A DNA stretch of 64,000 bases from Sphaerisporangium krabiense (GTDB lineage Bacteria; Actinomycetota; Actinomycetes; Streptosporangiales; Streptosporangiaceae): positions 5,088,001-5,152,000 of the forward strand of contig NZ_JACHBR010000001.1 in NCBI RefSeq assembly GCF_014200435.1. Direction: 5' to 3'. The notes below the pieces were generated by a model, which saw only the letters and a program-made list of their open reading frames with translations, was not told the origin of the DNA and made no database searches. The translations under genes and the position numbers were made by a program. Positions 24,201 through 31,323 of this stretch are shown one piece after another (position 1 is the stretch's first letter; every line of letters starts with the position of its first letter).

Positions 24201-26195
24201 CGATGTGGTCGCCGGAGCCGATGCCGGTGACGTGGCGGAGGTCGCCGGTAGGGCCGATGTGACCGGTATCGCCGGGCCGGTCGGCGTCGCCGGGCCGGCC
24301 GGGGTGGGAGGTGTCGCGGGCTGGGGGGTGGGAGATGTCGGTGGCGTGGCGGTCGTGTTCGCGGCGGGCGGTGCGTTGTTCGCCGGGCCGTCGGGCGGGT
24401 TGGTGGCCGCCGGCGTGGACGACGTGGACGTGGCGTCCATGCCACCGGGTTCCGGGCCACGCCTTCCTGTGCCGGTTGTTCCCGTATCGGTGGTCCCGGT
24501 GGGGTTGGTCCCCTGGGAACCGGCGGGGTCGGATGTCTGTGGGGTGGCGGGAGCGGAGCCGGTGGGGCCAGATGGCTGGGAGCCGGTGGGGTTGGATCCG
24601 TGGGACACCGGAGGGCCCGATGGGTTCTCCGATACCGAGGGAATGGTGCCGTTCCCCGATGTATGGGGTGCGGCGATGCCCGGACCTCCGGGTTCGGTGG
24701 TTCTCTGAGGGACGCCGGGGTGGGAGGTGTCGGGGCTGGTAGTGCTGACCGGGTTCTGGGATCCGGTGGGACCGGTCGCGTTGCCGCCGGATGTGTTGCC
24801 GCCTGACGTGCTGGTGGAGGGGCCGGCGCCGGAGGGGTTCTGTGAGGTGCCGAGGGCTTGAGGGTTCGCAGGAGCGGCGAGGCCGGGCGGGTTCACGGCG
24901 GCGGTGAGGTCGGGGGGAATCGAGGACTGCCCCGGAGCCCCGGTGGTGGCGGATCGGGTGGGCTGGGGCGGGTTCTGGGGTTGGGAGGTGTCGGTGGAGG
25001 TGGGGAAGGCACGCTGGGCGTCGGTGGCGGCCGCGGCGGCGTTCGCCGCCGCGAGGCTGGTGTAAGGGTGGGTTACGGCGGTGAAGACGTCCGGGTTGAA
25101 GGGGCTGATCGTGTTGGTGCGGCCCGCGCCGCCCACGGCGGCCCCCAGCAGGGATTCCGCGTCGGGCAGCTCCCACTGGCCGTAGACGAGCCCGTTGGCG
25201 AGGATGCTGCCGCCCGGTGACGCGGCCATGTTGTTGAGCCCGGTCTGGATCGCCCGCCCGGGGAACCGCGCGAAGGCGTTGCCGACGCCCGGCCCGGCCC
25301 CCGCGTTGTTCAGGGCCCTGAGCAGCGGGATCCGGTCGCCGAGCCGGGACATCGGCCCGGCGGCCTTCATGCCGATGACCGCGCCTCCGGCCCCGCCGAC
25401 CGCCGAGGCCGCGGTCTTCTTCCAGTCCCACCCGTCGCGCGTCCCGAGCTTCATCTGCTCCCGCTGGGTCCACGCGTCGATGAACACCTCCTCGCCGACC
25501 TCTTCGATGATCTCCCTGGCGAGGTGGCCGCTCAGCGCCGTACGGAACAGTCCGGCGCCGCCGGCCTGGGCGGCCCTGGTCGCGGCGAGCCGGGTCACCA
25601 TGGCGGAGCCGAAGTCGCGTCCCGCGACGGCGGCGAGCCTCTGCAGGATGCGCCCGATGGCGGCGCGGGCGGAGGCGGCGATGGGCCCGATCATCGGGGT
25701 GCTCGCGCCCGCGGTGAAGAACGCCGAGACCAGGGCGATGAACGCGGCGGTCACCGCCACCCAGAAGGCGACGTTGATGGAGATCTTCGAGTACTGCGTC
25801 TCGCGCGCGAAATTGTCGGCCTGTAACGCCTTGGTGAGGTTCTCCACCCCGAGCCCGGCCACGCCGGTCCGCTCGGCGAACAGCCGGTCGGCCTCGGTGA
25901 CGAAGCCCGGTGTCGCGGGGACGTCCCATCCGCTGAGGACGGTCCTGACCGCGGTGACGCCGGGCTCGACGGCCCCGTACAGGCTTTCGCCGAGCGCCTG
26001 GTGCTCCTTGGCGAGCTCCCACAGCAGGCGCTCGCTGGCCTCGGGCCAGCTCTGCCCGGAGACGATCAGCGCGATGAGCGTGTCCACCCACCCGGGAAGG
26101 CTCTCGCCCCACGCGGGCGTGATGTCGGTGGTGGAGCTTCCCCCTCCGCCGGTCGATCCGCCGGGGGAGGTGTTCGGGTTCACGTCGATCGTCAC
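15279..26195 (-). CDS. Giant 3,638-residue ESX-linked multidomain protein with duplicated zincin-like modules
   Basis: Residues 1-330 are a helical WXG/CpnT-type N-terminal region (WVDTLIALIVSGQSWPEASE, hydrophobic helix at about 146-168). A Ser/Thr/Pro/Gly-rich linker spans ~392-700. A module at ~940-1140 contains PRVWVHEISH with HExxH at 1049-1053 and then DECVAARYDEH, a zincin-like pattern. A coiled coil follows at ~1180-1295. Residues ~1300-3150 hold about six Ser/Gly-rich blocks (near 1493, 1825, 2082, 2359, 2708 and 2949) that look like long amphipathic hairpins. A second copy of the zincin-like module at ~3322-3527 reads HELAE (3429-3433) and DACLVARY, so its metal site looks lost. No Sec signal is present. 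It follows a YbaB-like and a WXG100 gene and precedes two paralogous small genes. Probable ESX-exported polymorphic toxin or surface protein. Confidence 0.82.
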   Translation of the reverse strand: MTIDVNPNTSPGGSTGGGGSSTTDITPAWGESLPGWVDTLIALIVSGQSWPEASERLLWELAKEHQALGESLYGAVEPGVTAVRTVLSGWDVPATPGFVTEADRLFAERTGVAGLGVENLTKALQADNFARETQYSKISINVAFWVAVTAAFIALVSAFFTAGASTPMIGPIAASARAAIGRILQRLAAVAGRDFGSAMVTRLAATRAAQAGGAGLFRTALSGHLAREIIEEVGEEVFIDAWTQREQMKLGTRDGWDWKKTAASAVGGAGGAVIGMKAAGPMSRLGDRIPLLRALNNAGAGPGVGNAFARFPGRAIQTGLNNMAASPGGSILANGLVYGQWELPDAESLLGAAVGGAGRTNTISPFNPDVFTAVTHPYTSLAAANAAAAATDAQRAFPTSTDTSQPQNPPQPTRSATTGAPGQSSIPPDLTAAVNPPGLAAPANPQALGTSQNPSGAGPSTSTSGGNTSGGNATGPTGSQNPVSTTSPDTSHPGVPQRTTEPGGPGIAAPHTSGNGTIPSVSENPSGPPVSHGSNPTGSQPSGPTGSAPATPQTSDPAGSQGTNPTGTTDTGTTGTGRRGPEPGGMDATSTSSTPAATNPPDGPANNAPPAANTTATPPTSPTPQPATPPTPAGPATPTGPAIPVTSALPATSATSPASAPATTSASSETTSESSETSETEEAAETEAPKTSATPGTSEAAQTSGASVPGPAANAGSSQIAAPVEERARAGEALARAVRVTTPDALPLQDGGLRLTAHDGTTVHVSRDSLAAIHDHVTVRAGDGASSARLEAEAAALLGMEAARLARRSPIEGALDTLARIPDGSPDTHAVILAVTREVVTDNPAGWPPDRLSPAAGRLVAAAVAEPDGTLAAPSPSPLTSEAARAIVREAEDLPLTLRLGDPASPEGTSGRSPSPISSSASPSPSTSPSTRSAEVVPARPIRRTAFVADGRPAGVADLGVEEARTAAADLRATDFGRGVRDVEWPPGSGALRVETEDHGVQHFIVGERNVPRGRLARTQVRAGTAEEPHVVSFALRVAADQVPRVWVHEISHTMRRLAARDAGADRQGIVRRYLSGMNPAGPVRASRDECVAARYDEHRWLARKWESAATEEERLARRTDIEGIARELAHRGHTPPIPPWSPSPLHPDPTSPAGSPVTPLASSQATGGRASGVADLGTPVPVASLAAQVRGLVGALAEAETALGEAKAAKTESAKEAADRATTAENKAAKAAGQRDQGAGERQRKSLADAEAEKDAAARYTDVAEAFRRAGERAAEARTAYERTLRALDDLAARTSAPGSPPSAATPAAETTATDPAERTARAVEEVVRAAREAEERLEAYRGAVRETVPPAIALSSGVPTGRLPHLGRLTEVINAEVGPDHRFTEDELNFLLRAEYRRVVSRDGLVVRRGPNEINIRLRPGDLVEVLDLPVKASELMAGTLPQGGASVAATFARAVGASGELDMATLAKLVGPDHGVWALVKAVAPFAILKGGYGRGRQASTTGSSAEYALAGAVEDNRGESSLFTAQARWDVRLRTGSPTPQIPPSGGATVSPPVETTATPSAETTATPSGETAALPAGDARPGAVRREVEGARPREGGPGWRDVATVASGIRGDAEVLRLWVAHAYTVHGPGTIDRLPPHERGKTPFPEHVVTGLTGLEALTDRVAAALGSGRAPIGGDTRDQLRVMLIDELPSRLGEAIDDPHDFQRVVTENGRPLANVRVHTEVVLEPAPATAAHPAQDGPRAVGTASAKHHLERLRVGFSGASGTESASRSTSVGASAGAKAKASLLLDATGADELLDAAGVDDSAAANWTPRLAGGFTRAASRSHGQSAGGMAIHPSVQRWTGHTQGYRIALRHTVTVRMLGDHAPLPPVHGASEGLFRIPEPDAYRYGLPVDAAAVVRAPDGSVRLRDDPSLAPPPGRLPVLPQWLGAGPGQARGAGPALVQRVTGIDAVRAQVEGRLRKIGVLPALDANGDPRPSRDRVAAAAQMRNLREVAEQFSAARLETGYDQATQDGILLDLVRHRTGQAPRHITLRIRLDQQMEAARYAGVTPAETVVNLDIGSDTSARSLGRSVTWSGRGELGAGHDAAGPGDSDWMFTGGGAGRQVAHGRSTGWSAGNTVNQVRLVETTVPAAIFEVPHTVQVERLLPNGGTTPFLDGDPDKREVSARILLASDLLPAVAPERTPPARKRKRGRTRTAPSARAGQARTVPAEGTEPKAHAEAAAAPAAEGWPTPEAVLARATFLHLDAGDMVAAVRSVLPRGTRPDSAALHHLAAFSNVRGLISHPWWTHTPYETELAVRPGGVRPVRSTLSIRGEPGTSRFVGAVDAVNGHINLTLGSSTTSAGRQRTVTWDASTGAGVNQAADPKGGLGPGGSASRTDGSSRADTAIWGRERLTIEVGKQYVFQMDVGFTVTGSERGTRDARTVTPEKPGGGTVVYMLPERDALLLYADGTLPLPLHQVSDAVERFVDDTLALDPVLAPLLIRRYLTDLHAARTAKEPLSPLAGRHEARLLLPKLTAMFGKDAVVQKGQKRHRLSRLLAHASTLERTRVALPEHFRRAMGQTSFESVTLLDGEGRKVELAAAVMDAVRAVSPKALDADPALRRAIMGQFGGQNWWGSVDNMIDNVIDDVTRDTAEDAWHSTEYTARIGAQRAEKIVVRVRARIDEGTPVLEGRSDEVGHIIQNYDYAQTETSRSTGRSFAGDAGGDAAVGDESGRGRLATHREHSSSGSTGEQLTHLQRVSSFDGADRVRHPIRITVEAERMPLSSGDARVLAARAGTLVRGPRVHRASDLHGEVVRLVPDGLTARADLVPAPSPTAPDPRPAARPDMFHVDATEAPTLLTEVADRLAARDMLGRAGMREHRTHLAHQLSAIARIASFTWMTGQDGHRMARLPVPGTRGEVVDVWVRAVLSEPHVVVGDRAQVEIGEVFRRQETATVATSRSRVTPLGGSAGGGHGPAGVGGGLSAGDQASERDSASGGNRNETSNFEKGTAVTTRWRVDYHVRLVRTTLEPGGGERPGRTVTLPSSIVGSAHLQLMRDQLADVYMRMESGSPAGAGWHVPGGAATSPSTVLPAATSPSTTSPAAALPAAPSPATTSPPADRARFWPWRRAAPVSTSLDDLLGDARGRPSFAADPGAAMAEALGGARGRPGTPVRLHTADAGASPGVEAVTHAQLLARALRAEVLLDVHETDRDVHRRYIASPDGALAGDRPDAGFASALATLPPALRTAARDAGLDLRALHATLDGPGTSEGGVRGAAGTGTFADAVRAALGTDDVPRPEKPFWPTKLWGPGPEAAMGSYLGGAGPVTAPPIPGTAFTADGRAADLSDVSPRELKAALTGVAGTDLPRGVGAPVLSPDGTTVSVTVPGRGEQHFGWEVGHVRGGRLARTTKGDGTPEKPHVIRFAPRVAPDQIPRVWVHELAEMTHRLATTPPEASGASTPESPSTETGTAQQPTSESPSTETPAAEAATWDACLVARYAEHRWLVRKLGSARTDAERAGWAHEIEGVDGEIAARGAVPPVPSSRSEEASVLPSPAPPGPAAGPPPPPGAAPSSSGDVSSPDGGRESDEEFWARMRRLSNSTGWIPPEEWRTGGPDDTGPEPGVSARGRAGETARDGADGAVHRGAEG

Positions 26196-26249
26196 GTCAC
26201 CGCACCCCGTTCGCCGCCGGGGACGCGGCGGAAGCGCGCGACGCCGCCG

Positions 26250-26573
26250 TCAGATGCTCTGGATGGTCCTGGCCTGTCCGGCGTCGGTCCCGCGGGTCCT
26301 GGTGACGGCGAGGCGCACCTTGGCGCCGAGGTCGTCCACGCCCTTGATGACCTTGTCGCCCTCTCTGATCATGCGTTCCGTGCCGCCGTCCTTCTGGTAG
26401 GCGGCCAGGAACGCCGCCCCGGCCGAGTCGCCGCCCCATGGCGCCGCCTCGGTGAGCCGCTTGATGCGTGCGGTCCCGTCCTTCCAGACCGCCGCGAGTC
26501 CCCTCGTCGCGGTGTCCCACTGCGTGAGCCCCCTGTGCGCCGCCGGCGCGTGGATGTCGACATGTTCGGACAT
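26250..26573 (-). CDS. WXG100-family ESX protein, probable partner of the giant protein
   Basis: A 107-residue helical protein with the central turn APWGGDSAGAAFLAAY, a WGGD variant of the WXG motif placed mid-chain as in EsxA/EsxB. The ATG at 26573 overlaps neither neighbour: the upstream YbaB-like stop is at 26580, and the giant gene starts 55 bp downstream. WXG100 proteins travel as dimers with larger substrates, so this is a likely export partner for the giant protein. Confidence 0.86.
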   Translation of the reverse strand: MSEHVDIHAPAAHRGLTQWDTATRGLAAVWKDGTARIKRLTEAAPWGGDSAGAAFLAAYQKDGGTERMIREGDKVIKGVDDLGAKVRLAVTRTRGTDAGQARTIQSI

Positions 26574-26579
26574 GGCGGG

Positions 26580-26984
26580 TCACCCCTTCCCGAGCATCCG
26601 GCCGGCCATCTGGTCCAGCACGCGTTCGAGGTCCCCGTCGAGGTGCGCCGCCATCTGTTCCGCCGGGATGAGCGGCTCGAACAGCTCGACGACCCTCTCG
26701 CGCGCCTTCTCGGCGGCCCGGTGGACGGTCTCGGTGATCGAGTCGGCCAGTTCCCGTGAGTCGGGCCGCCGGTAGACGCGGGGGTCGATGTCGAGCCGGA
26801 TGAGGTCTCCCCGCGGGCCGACGGTGGCGGAGATCAGGCCGTCCCGGGACTTCTCCGTGACCTGGACGGCGCGCGCCTTCTCGTGCAGCGCGGGCGCCTC
26901 CTGGTGCAGGCGTGTGAACGTCGCCCGCAGTTCGTCGGCGTAGGCGCGCATCTCGGCCGCGTCCGGACGCCCGAAAGGCTCCAC
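26580..26984 (-). CDS. YbaB/EbfC-family protein heading the giant-protein operon
   Basis: A 134-residue protein beginning at GTG 26984 after GGGGGAGGG. It has the YbaB plan: first helix (AYADELRATFTRLHQEA), a beta core with VTEKSRDGLISATVGPRGDLIRLDIDPRVYRR, and a C-terminal helix (ELADSITETVHRAAEKARERVVELF). Its stop is 6 bp before the WXG100 start. As the first gene of the 26984-13532 run it may regulate or chaperone that unit. It is the third YbaB-like gene next to ESX substrate genes in this window. Confidence 0.76.
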   Translation of the reverse strand: MEPFGRPDAAEMRAYADELRATFTRLHQEAPALHEKARAVQVTEKSRDGLISATVGPRGDLIRLDIDPRVYRRPDSRELADSITETVHRAAEKARERVVELFEPLIPAEQMAAHLDGDLERVLDQMAGRMLGKG

Positions 26985-27166
26985 GTACCCTCCCCCGAGT
27001 ACCTGCCCACAAGGGTCGCGGCGCTGAACCGCACCACGACCATGGTTCAACTTCAGGGAAACAGTCGTACTTGAGTGATCAGTGTGGCATCCGTCGTTCA
27101 TGGCGGGCAAGCAATATGTTCACAAGCTGGTGAATCGCCCGGTTCGCCGTGTGCGGCGCGCGGCGG

Positions 27167-28540
27167 TCAGAAATCGAGGTCGACGACCTGGTCCCGCAGG
27201 TCGCGCACCTCGTCCCGGGGAACCCACCGCCGGTGGACGCCCCGCTCGACGCGCTCCAGCCCGAGCCGCCGCGCGACCGGCAGCAGGCCGCCGGTGTACT
27301 CCAGCAGCAACTCGCCGTCCCGCTCGCCGCGCACCTGGCACGGGGCGTCGCGCCACTCGGCGACCGTCGTCACGAAGCGCACCGCCTCGCACTCCTCCGC
27401 GGGCGCCGGGCGCACGAACCGCCCTGGGGCGACCTGGACGAACCCCGCCGCGGGCCGGTCGCTCCTCAGCCGCATCCACAGCCCGTCGGCGCGCGGGTCG
27501 GGGCTCGCCTCGTACTCCACACCGTCGAAGAGGGCGCGGTACGAATGCCACGCCTGCCGGGCGCCGTGAGACGGCTCCGCGCGGGAGGGGTCCCCGGCGG
27601 ACGTCGCCACGACCGGCGGCTCGGCGCCGTGCGGCTCCGTGCCGGGTGGCGGAGAGCCGGCGGCGACGACGTGGACCAGCAGCCACCGCGCGAGGTCCCC
27701 GTCGAACACGGCCCGCCGGTGCTCGACGCCGGACGCCGTCAGCTCCCACACCTCCGCGCCGTGCGGCAGCCCGACCCCGCTGACCTTGTACTCGCGGATC
27801 ACCTGGTCGACGTTCGGGACGTACCCCATGCCGGTGAACGGCGGCTCCTCGACCACCCAGCCGGCCACGGCGGCCATGGACTCCTCGTCGGCCCCGCCGT
27901 ACGGGGGCCGGTACAGGTTCAGCCCGGCCGCGCGCCACCGCAGCAGGTTCACCGAGCCGTCCGCGCCGACCGTCCCCTCGGCGCCGAGCGCGTCCGCCAG
28001 CACGGCGGGGGTCGCGATGTGCGCCACGTCCACCGCCTGATGGCAGTACCCCGAGACCCGGAACCCGCCGTCCACGAGCAGGTCGCGCAGGCCGGCCGCG
28101 TCGAGCGCCTTCTGCATGATCGGCGGGCCGGACTCCGGTACGGCGCGGCGGTCCTCGGACGGCGACGGCGCGGCCAGCCGCGCGACCGTCCCCGGCTCCA
28201 GGTAGAGGCTCACCGGCAGCCCGGGATTGACGGCCAGCCCCCAGCGCGCGTCCGGCCACCCCGCGGCCAGCTCGGGCAGGGAGACGACGCGGAAGCTCCG
28301 GGTGGCGTCGCCGGCGACCGCCCGGACGGCCGCGGCGGAGGTGCAGGCGACGATCCAGGTGCGCGCCTCGCCGCTCATCGTGGGCCAGGCGACCGGCTCG
28401 TGGCCCGCCGCCGCCCGCGGCCCGATCGGGAGCGCCAGCTCGGCCTCGCGCAGCAGCGCCAGGCACGCGGCCAGGTCGCCCGCGGCGTACGCGGCCCCGA
28501 GCGTCTCCTCGAACGCCCCCTCGGGGCGCCATTCCCCCAT
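27167..28540 (-). CDS. SseB-like protein (enhanced serine sensitivity family) with extra C-terminal domain
   Basis: A 457-residue soluble protein. The first ~130 residues follow the SseB pattern: GEWRPEGAFEETLGAAYAAGD...LLREAELALP, TWIVACTSAAAVRA, VVSLPELAAGWPDARWGLAVNPGLPV. A middle helical region and a C-terminal mixed domain (YRALFDGVEYEASPDPRADG...LLEYTGG) follow; neither is recognised. SseB-domain proteins are common beside actinobacterial ESX loci, with no settled function. ATG 28540 is used because an AGGGTGA lies just upstream; GTG 28549 is an alternative. Confidence 0.72.
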   Translation of the reverse strand: MGEWRPEGAFEETLGAAYAAGDLAACLALLREAELALPIGPRAAAGHEPVAWPTMSGEARTWIVACTSAAAVRAVAGDATRSFRVVSLPELAAGWPDARWGLAVNPGLPVSLYLEPGTVARLAAPSPSEDRRAVPESGPPIMQKALDAAGLRDLLVDGGFRVSGYCHQAVDVAHIATPAVLADALGAEGTVGADGSVNLLRWRAAGLNLYRPPYGGADEESMAAVAGWVVEEPPFTGMGYVPNVDQVIREYKVSGVGLPHGAEVWELTASGVEHRRAVFDGDLARWLLVHVVAAGSPPPGTEPHGAEPPVVATSAGDPSRAEPSHGARQAWHSYRALFDGVEYEASPDPRADGLWMRLRSDRPAAGFVQVAPGRFVRPAPAEECEAVRFVTTVAEWRDAPCQVRGERDGELLLEYTGGLLPVARRLGLERVERGVHRRWVPRDEVRDLRDQVVDLDF

Positions 28541-28570
28541 GACGATCACCCTAGGTCCCGGCGGCGTCCC

Positions 28571-28599
28571 GCGGGGCCCGGTCGTCCACCGGGCCCCGC
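28571..28599. terminator. Strong GC hairpin after the pseudokinase gene
   Basis: GCGGGGCCCGGT, loop CGTCC, ACCGGGCCCCGC: a perfect 12-bp stem about 45 bp past the stop of the pseudokinase gene on the minus strand and 31 bp before the SseB-like start. It lacks a U-run. It would separate the two transcription units. Confidence 0.6.
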
Positions 28600-28644
28600 A
28601 GAGCAGTCATCGGCACGCCGGCGGGACCGCGCGGCGCGGGACGC

Positions 28645-31092
28645 CTACCCGCAGGCGAGCGGCGCCGCGCCCGAGCCGTCGCCGACGGTGCCGGAGAAGC
28701 GGACGCACTTGCCCTTGGCCTGCATGATGACCGGGCCGGCGTAGTACTTGTAGGAGCCGCTGTCGGTGCGGGCGCCCACGCCCTGCACCTCCAGCGTCGC
28801 CGACACCGGTGAGGCCGCGCCGAGCCGCGCGGTCTTCATCGTCACCACGCACACCGCGCCCGTCGAGGCGTTGCGAAGCTGGTGCACGACGCCGCCGTCG
28901 AAGGCGCTCGACCGCTGGACCGCGAACCCGGCGCCGCAGACCTGCTGCGGGGTGTAGGGGTTGGCGGCGGGCGGCTGCGTCGTGGTCGGCGGCGTGCCGC
29001 CCGTGGGCCGCGGCGCGGCGGTGCCGGTCACGATCGGCGCGACGGTCCTGGTCACGGTGGGCGCGGGCCGGGTCGTGATCGGGCGCGGGGCCGCGGTCAG
29101 CCGGGGACGGGTGACCGTCGGGTTCGGCGTGACGGTCCTGGTGATCGTGGGCCTGGGGTAGACCGGGGCGGACGCGGTCGGCCGCGCCGTGCCGGAGGAG
29201 GTGGGGCTCGCGGTCGCGCTGGGGACGGCGGTGGTGGTGGGCGAGCCGGTCGGCGATCCCGTCGGGCTCCCGGTGGGCGATCCCGTGGGGGAGCCGGTGG
29301 GCGACGCGGAAGGGTCGGGCGTCTGCGACGGGCCGGAGGGGCTCGGGGAGGGCTCGCCGGACGGGGCGACCGTCGGGGTCGGGGTGGGCGTCGGGGTCTG
29401 CGTGACCGTGACCGTCGTCCGCGGCGTGGGCGAGCCCTGCGTCGGCGAGCCCGTCTGGGTGGGGATCGGCGGCGGCGTGAACGGCGGCGGGGACAGCGTG
29501 GGCACGCCGCCGACCGACGGGGTGGCCGTCGTGATCTCCATCGGGTAGACGCCGGTGTCCTGCGGCGCGGGCGAGGTGGCCCACGGCGCGGTGACCTTCG
29601 GGCGCGGCGCCGTCGTGCCGCCGACCTCGGCGGGGGCGACCGGACCGTCCGAGGACTCCGGCGCCGGCGCCTGGCCCTCGGCGGCGACCCGGCCGATCTG
29701 CTGGGTGGCCGAGTAGTGTCCCGCTCCCCAGAGCCCGAGCCCGGCCAGTCCCACGACGACGCCCACCCCGGCGGCGAGGCCGACCGGGAAGTGCGCCTTC
29801 CTGCGCGGCGCGGCGGCGGGCGTCTCGGACTCTCCGGCGGCGGGCGTGCGCGGCGCAGCGGCCGCGCCGGCGTCGGACGGCAGCGCGGGGGCGCTCCAGA
29901 CCTGCTCGGCGGGCGCCGGCGCCTGGGCGGGAACCTCCCACACCGCCGCCGGCGTGGCCGCGGACGCCGCGACGTCCCGTCCCGGCCGGTCCGGCGCCGG
30001 CGCCTCGGGGACGGCGGGTTCCACGCTGCCGGAGATGACCGGGCCCGCCACGGCCGGTCCGGGAACGACGACCTGCCCGGGCACGACGGCGTCGGGAGCC
30101 GGCCCGGAACCCGGAGAGGGCGCCGGGGCGGGCGGCGTCAGGGAGGAGCCGGCCGGCGGGGCGGTGTTCGGGGGCGTCGGGGACGACTCCGCGGGCGTGG
30201 CGGCCGGGAGCGGGGCGGCGGGGATCGCGGGCGGAGCCGAGGCGGTCTTGTCGTCGCCGAGGAGCCACAGCATCGCACCCTGCGCGGTCGGGCGCTCGGC
30301 GGGCGTCTTGGACAGGCAGGCGCCGACCACGTCGCGCAGCGGCGCGGGGAGCGCGCCGAGGTCCGGCGCGGCCGTGGCGATGGCCTGCGGGTCGTCGGCG
30401 AACGGCTCGGCGCCGGTCGCGGCGTACGCCAGGGTGCGCGCCCACGCGAACACGTCGGCCGCCGGGCCGGCCGGCTCGCCGCGCACCTGCTCGGGGGAGC
30501 GGTAGCCGGTCTCGCCGAGCCCGAAGTCGGCGACGCGCGGCCCGTCCGGGCCGAGCAGGACGTTGTCGGGGGTGAGGCCCCGGTGGGAGATGCCGGCCAG
30601 GTGGACGGCGGTGAGCGCGGTCAGCGTGCCGACGGCGATCCGCTCCAGCGCGTCTCCGGTCAGCGCGCCGCCGGCCTCGACGGCCTCGCGCAGCGACCGG
30701 CCCTCGACGTACTCGCGGACGACGTAGGCGCGGTCGTCCGCCCATCCGGCGTCGACCGCGCGCACCGCGTACGCGCTGGACACCCGCCGCGCGGCGGACA
30801 GGTCGTCGAGGACCCGGGACCGGGCCTCCTCGTCGGCCTCCGGCCGGCGGGGGAGCAGCTTGACGACGAACCGCCCCCCGGTCGCGTCCACGCCGCCGGG
30901 CTCGGGAACGCCCGCGCCCGCCTCGCCGGACGCTTCGGGAGAGGGTACGGGCTCCTCTCCGGGCGCGGCGCCTGCCGCGGTCGGATGGGCCAGGTAGGCG
31001 GTTCCGCGTGGGCTTTCGCCCAAGCGTCCAACAAGTGTGTATTCACCGATGCGCTCGGGATCCCCCGGAAGCAATGGCTGCATTCGTCTCAT
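28645..31092 (-). CDS. Membrane-anchored Ser/Thr pseudokinase with Thr/Pro-rich extracellular region
   Basis: An 815-residue protein. The ATG at 31092 lies 5 nt after AGGGGA. The N-terminal kinase fold has a glycine loop (GRLGESPRGTAYLAH), a ~50-residue Pro/Gly insert, and the lysine in RFVVKLLP. The catalytic loop reads HRGLTPDN (170-177), so the catalytic Asp of HRD is Gly and the following Lys is Thr, while DFG is kept (VADFGLGE). A Pro/Ala-rich juxtamembrane part, one membrane helix (~435-460), a Thr/Pro/Ser region with (SPTG) repeats and a small C-terminal Cys-containing domain follow. Phosphotransfer is unlikely, though ATP binding may remain. It lies between mycP and the giant operon, so a sensory or scaffold role at the ESX machine is plausible. 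Confidence 0.85.
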   Translation of the reverse strand: MRRMQPLLPGDPERIGEYTLVGRLGESPRGTAYLAHPTAAGAAPGEEPVPSPEASGEAGAGVPEPGGVDATGGRFVVKLLPRRPEADEEARSRVLDDLSAARRVSSAYAVRAVDAGWADDRAYVVREYVEGRSLREAVEAGGALTGDALERIAVGTLTALTAVHLAGISHRGLTPDNVLLGPDGPRVADFGLGETGYRSPEQVRGEPAGPAADVFAWARTLAYAATGAEPFADDPQAIATAAPDLGALPAPLRDVVGACLSKTPAERPTAQGAMLWLLGDDKTASAPPAIPAAPLPAATPAESSPTPPNTAPPAGSSLTPPAPAPSPGSGPAPDAVVPGQVVVPGPAVAGPVISGSVEPAVPEAPAPDRPGRDVAASAATPAAVWEVPAQAPAPAEQVWSAPALPSDAGAAAAPRTPAAGESETPAAAPRRKAHFPVGLAAGVGVVVGLAGLGLWGAGHYSATQQIGRVAAEGQAPAPESSDGPVAPAEVGGTTAPRPKVTAPWATSPAPQDTGVYPMEITTATPSVGGVPTLSPPPFTPPPIPTQTGSPTQGSPTPRTTVTVTQTPTPTPTPTVAPSGEPSPSPSGPSQTPDPSASPTGSPTGSPTGSPTGSPTGSPTTTAVPSATASPTSSGTARPTASAPVYPRPTITRTVTPNPTVTRPRLTAAPRPITTRPAPTVTRTVAPIVTGTAAPRPTGGTPPTTTQPPAANPYTPQQVCGAGFAVQRSSAFDGGVVHQLRNASTGAVCVVTMKTARLGAASPVSATLEVQGVGARTDSGSYKYYAGPVIMQAKGKCVRFSGTVGDGSGAAPLACG
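29241..29306 (-). repeat. 12-bp tandem repeats encoding SPTG units
   Basis: About five near-identical 12-bp units encode successive Ser-Pro-Thr-Gly in the extracellular linker of the pseudokinase. In-frame unit changes would vary linker length without frameshift. Confidence 0.7.
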
Positions 31093-31127
31093 CGCCTTCC
31101 CCTGCGGCTCGCCATCGCGCATCATGA

Positions 31128-31164
31128 CACCACATGATCACGCACCACATGACATAATTTGTCA
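31128..31164. promoter_or_regulatory. Direct and inverted repeats upstream of the pseudokinase
   Basis: CACCACATGA occurs at 31128-31137 and again at 31143-31152 (15-bp period), followed by TGACA-TAATT-TGTCA (31150-31164), a 5-bp inverted repeat. The stretch is AT-rich against its surroundings and lies 36-72 bp before the chosen pseudokinase start, where a promoter and operator would be expected. Clear -35 and -10 hexamers are not evident. Confidence 0.4.
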
Positions 31165-31323
31165 CGCGTGCATCACTTGTTACGTTTCCGTGAATCATGT
31201 CCGAATGAATGCGGGTCGCGGAAGAAGTTCATTCGCCGGTGACCGCAGGCGGTAAGCGTGAAGGATCACCGCGTCACCATAAACGGCTATTTCCCGCTTT
31301 ATCTCCGCAAACCCGGACAAACG

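Noticed and set aside
28645..31092. Calling the mycP-side kinase an active PknB-type kinase
   Set aside because: The catalytic Asp and following Lys are replaced (HRGLTP), so activity is not supported.
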